From contig NZ_JAINVW010000001.1 in the NCBI RefSeq assembly GCF_019880545.1, positions 1,116,001 to 1,180,000 on the forward strand: a stretch of DNA of 64,000 nucleotides, given 5' to 3'. Source of the stretch: Flagellimonas meishanensis (GTDB lineage Bacteria > Bacteroidota > Bacteroidia > Flavobacteriales > Flavobacteriaceae). The notes under the pieces are model-generated. The model worked only from the letters and a program-made list of their open reading frames with translations, made no database searches and was not told where the DNA came from. Below, one piece after another: positions 62,217 through 64,000 of this stretch (position 1 is the first letter of the stretch; each line of letters opens with the position of its first letter). Both the position numbers and the translations under genes were made by a program.

Positions 62217-62936
62217 ATGCTTGTAGAAGTTTGTGCCAATTCGTTGGAATCAGCGCTGAATGCTCAAAATGCTGGGGCGGACCGAATTGAGCTTTGCTCG
62301 GAATTGGCCGTTGGGGGAGTAACGCCATCTTTTGGAGTACTAGCATTGGTAAGGAAGAAATTGAACATCCCCATACATGTGCTAATTCGGCCCCGCAGTG
62401 GACATTTTACCTATTCCGATACAGAATTTGAGGTGATGAAGGCCGATATTGAAAAATGCAAGGAAATGGGGGTTGAAGGTATCGTTTCCGGGGTGTTGAG
62501 GGACGATTTTTCACTGGATGTGGAACGCACAGCACAATTGGTGGAACTTTCCAAGCCTTTACATTTTACGTTTCACAGGGCCTTTGACTGGATTTCGGAC
62601 CCAGAAAGTGCTCTAAAAATGTTGGAGACCATTGGAGTGGATACGGTATTGACCTCAGGAATGCAGAACACTGCATTGGAAGGTTTGGAGCAGCTAAATA
62701 TGTGGCAATCCCAAACCCAAATGACCCTTATGGCGGGGGGAGGAGTGAATCGAGATAATGCCAAAAAATTTATGGAAGCGGGTTTACGGGCCCTTCATCT
62801 TTCAGGAACTTTTTTTGTAAACTATATAGATGTTACCGAAAAAATCAACATGAATTCCTCCAAACATTGGGTGGAGGGTGAAGTTGCGGTAACAAATGTT
62901 GAGCAAGTACGTCATATTGTACAGACCGTTAAATAA
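62217..62936 (+). CDS. cutC: copper homeostasis/TIM-barrel protein CutC
   Basis: 239 residues from ATG 62217 (MLVEVCANSLESALNAQNAG). Longer upstream frames to 62055 overlap the divergent gene and are rejected. The TIM barrel has GADRIELCSELAVGGVTPS, HVLIRPRSGHFTYS, HRAFDW and LMAGGGVNRDN. CutC was linked to copper tolerance, but its direct enzymatic role is unproven. It is single. Confidence 0.9.
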   Translation: MLVEVCANSLESALNAQNAGADRIELCSELAVGGVTPSFGVLALVRKKLNIPIHVLIRPRSGHFTYSDTEFEVMKADIEKCKEMGVEGIVSGVLRDDFSLDVERTAQLVELSKPLHFTFHRAFDWISDPESALKMLETIGVDTVLTSGMQNTALEGLEQLNMWQSQTQMTLMAGGGVNRDNAKKFMEAGLRALHLSGTFFVNYIDVTEKINMNSSKHWVEGEVAVTNVEQVRHIVQTVK

Positions 62937-62970
62937 ATTTAAAATCCTCTTTAATTCAGTAGTTTAGCGA

Positions 62971-62978
62971 TACTTTTG
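62971..62978 (+). promoter_or_regulatory. -7 promoter element for the metallophosphoesterase gene
   Basis: TACTTTTG is an exact TAnnTTTG match 14 bases before the ATG at 62992. The upstream TTTA at 62950 with 17 bases between is only a partial -33 match. Confidence 0.5.
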
Positions 62979-62991
62979 CAGAAAAATTGAT

Positions 62992-64000
62992 ATGCCACGA
63001 TTTGTAATCGTTCTTTCCATAATTTACATCGTCATGGCCATTTATGGCTTCCAGGCGTTCCGAACCCTATTCAAGAGTGTATGGGCAAATTGGGCCTATG
63101 GTATCTTTTTTTTAGGGGCATTGTTGTTCTTAATCGTGAAGGTGTTGGCCTATACCCCAGGCGATGGTTTTAGGGGCTCTGTTGCCGTTGCAGCAGGCGT
63201 GTTTTTTGCCTTTTTCCTTTTGGGCGGGGTCTTGGGGTCTTTTATGTTGCTGGAGGATATTGGTCGCGGATTCGCCTTCGTATATAACAAGGTTTCAGGA
63301 TTTTCCCATCCGGAAAACGGACATCTTCCAGCCCGTAGAAAATTCATAAGCGCCATAGCGGTAGGGCTGGCATCCATCCCCTTTGGAGCACTGCTTTATG
63401 GTATGTACCGTGGAAAATATAATTATCAAGTACTGAAATACGAATTGGAATTTGATGATTTACCGGAAGCCTTTCATGGATATCAGATAACCCAGATATC
63501 GGATGTGCACAGCGGAAGTTTTGATGATGCGGTCAAGGTGGCCTACGGCGTTGACCTGATCAACCAACAAAAAAGTGATGTTATTTTTTTTACCGGGGAC
63601 ATGGTCAACGACCGGACCGATGAAATGATTCCTTGGAAAGAGACTTTTGCCCGACTGGAGGCCAAGGATGGTATGTTCTCTATTCTGGGCAACCACGATT
63701 ATGGGGATTATACCACATGGGAAACGGAGGAGGCCAAAGCGCAGAATCTAGAAGATCTGAAAGCAGTACAAAAGGAAATCGGTTTCGACCTGATTCTGAA
63801 TTCCAATCGGTATTTGGAGCGTGACGGCCAAAAAATAGCTTTGCTCGGTGTCGAGAATTGGGGCCGGGGTGGTTTCAAAAAGGCCGGTGATTTAGAAAAG
63901 GCCAAGGAAGGTGTTTCCAAAGATGATTTCAAAATTTTGCTCAGCCATGATCCCTCCCATTGGGAGGACATTGCATTGCATGACGATTACCACTATCATC
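62992..64000 (+). CDS. membrane-anchored metallophosphoesterase (3' end missing)
   Basis: The reading frame starts at ATG 62992 and runs off the window with 336 codons. About four membrane helices (5-22, 32-52, 64-84, 120-138) lead into a calcineurin-like phosphoesterase domain from about 160. Motifs are QISDVHSG (DxH), FTGDMVNDR (GD), LGNHDYGD (GNHD) and LLSHDPSHW (H). It is similar to the YkuE/YaeI-like enzymes that cleave UDP-diacylglucosamine-type or other pyrophosphate substrates at the membrane. The substrate cannot be told. Confidence 0.85.
   Translation, partial: MPRFVIVLSIIYIVMAIYGFQAFRTLFKSVWANWAYGIFFLGALLFLIVKVLAYTPGDGFRGSVAVAAGVFFAFFLLGGVLGSFMLLEDIGRGFAFVYNKVSGFSHPENGHLPARRKFISAIAVGLASIPFGALLYGMYRGKYNYQVLKYELEFDDLPEAFHGYQITQISDVHSGSFDDAVKVAYGVDLINQQKSDVIFFTGDMVNDRTDEMIPWKETFARLEAKDGMFSILGNHDYGDYTTWETEEAKAQNLEDLKAVQKEIGFDLILNSNRYLERDGQKIALLGVENWGRGGFKKAGDLEKAKEGVSKDDFKILLSHDPSHWEDIALHDDYHYH

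Noticed and set aside
1..64000. Mobile elements, prophage, integrases and defence systems
   Set aside because: No transposase, integrase, phage structural, restriction or toxin-antitoxin gene was seen; gene content is core chromosomal throughout.

Overview
The window is chromosomal DNA from a Bacteroidota bacterium, almost certainly a marine member of the Flavobacteriaceae. The evidence is the set of protein families (CcoG/FixH next to a CcoP end, PorT-like barrel, ExbB/ExbD/ExbD cluster, Flavobacteria-style L13 and S2), promoters of the Bacteroidota form (TTTG, about 19 bases, TAnnTTTG) and almost no Shine-Dalgarno sequences. I would not name a genus. Genes are densely packed, and I see no transposase, integrase, phage gene or CRISPR array.

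Layout. 1-2.9 kb: end of a cbb3 oxidase cluster (ccoP end, ccoG, fixH, SafE-like membrane protein). 2.9-6.1 kb: metallo-beta-lactamase/rhodanese sulfur enzyme, small metal-binding HMA protein, acetyl-CoA hydrolase/transferase. 6.1-20.7 kb: universal stress proteins, oxygen-independent coproporphyrinogen oxidase (hemN), an unusual ligase-like/CBS protein paired with an aspartoacylase-like hydrolase, TonB, a ROK kinase, an apparent usp - dicarboxylate transporter - pckA - pfkA operon, a ribosome hibernation factor and a 42-residue membrane protein. 20.7-25.6 kb: sugar porter, Kdo transferase, DegT aminotransferase, galE. 26.2-30.2 kb: 2-oxoglutarate dehydrogenase E1 and E2. 30.4-36.7 kb: retropepsin-like protein, tatD, ansA, tRNA-Ser(GGA), ExbB/ExbD transport motor, PorT-like barrel and PAP2-like membrane protein. 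36.7-46.7 kb, minus strand: rpoN, asnS, an MMPL exporter, and the translation block rplM-rpsI-rpsB-tsf-pyrH-frr. 46.8-53.2 kb: tyrosine/homogentisate catabolism with a divergent MarR regulator. 53.2-64 kb: two related small proteins of unknown function, a TSUP permease, a serine hydrolase, a SET protein, a lipoprotein, polA, a secreted aspartylglucosaminidase-like enzyme, cutC and the start of a metallophosphoesterase.

The strongest unexplained signal is a shared promoter design. Six promoters between 2.9 and 19.5 kb carry a dyad TGAY-N4-RTCA (five of them followed by a T-rich tail like TGTTTT) whose first base lies exactly 35 bases upstream of a TAnnTTTG-like -7 element. That is the spacing of a CRP/FNR-type activator bound near -41.5. 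The six promoters drive the sulfur enzyme, hemN-usp, the ligase/hydrolase pair, tonB, usp-transporter-pckA-pfkA, and hpf. Together with the neighbouring cbb3 oxidase genes this looks like a low-oxygen or energy-limitation regulon. A second, independent pair of matched promoters (53.2 and 54.4 kb) drives two proteins with a common YPNxWQTxPF N-terminus.
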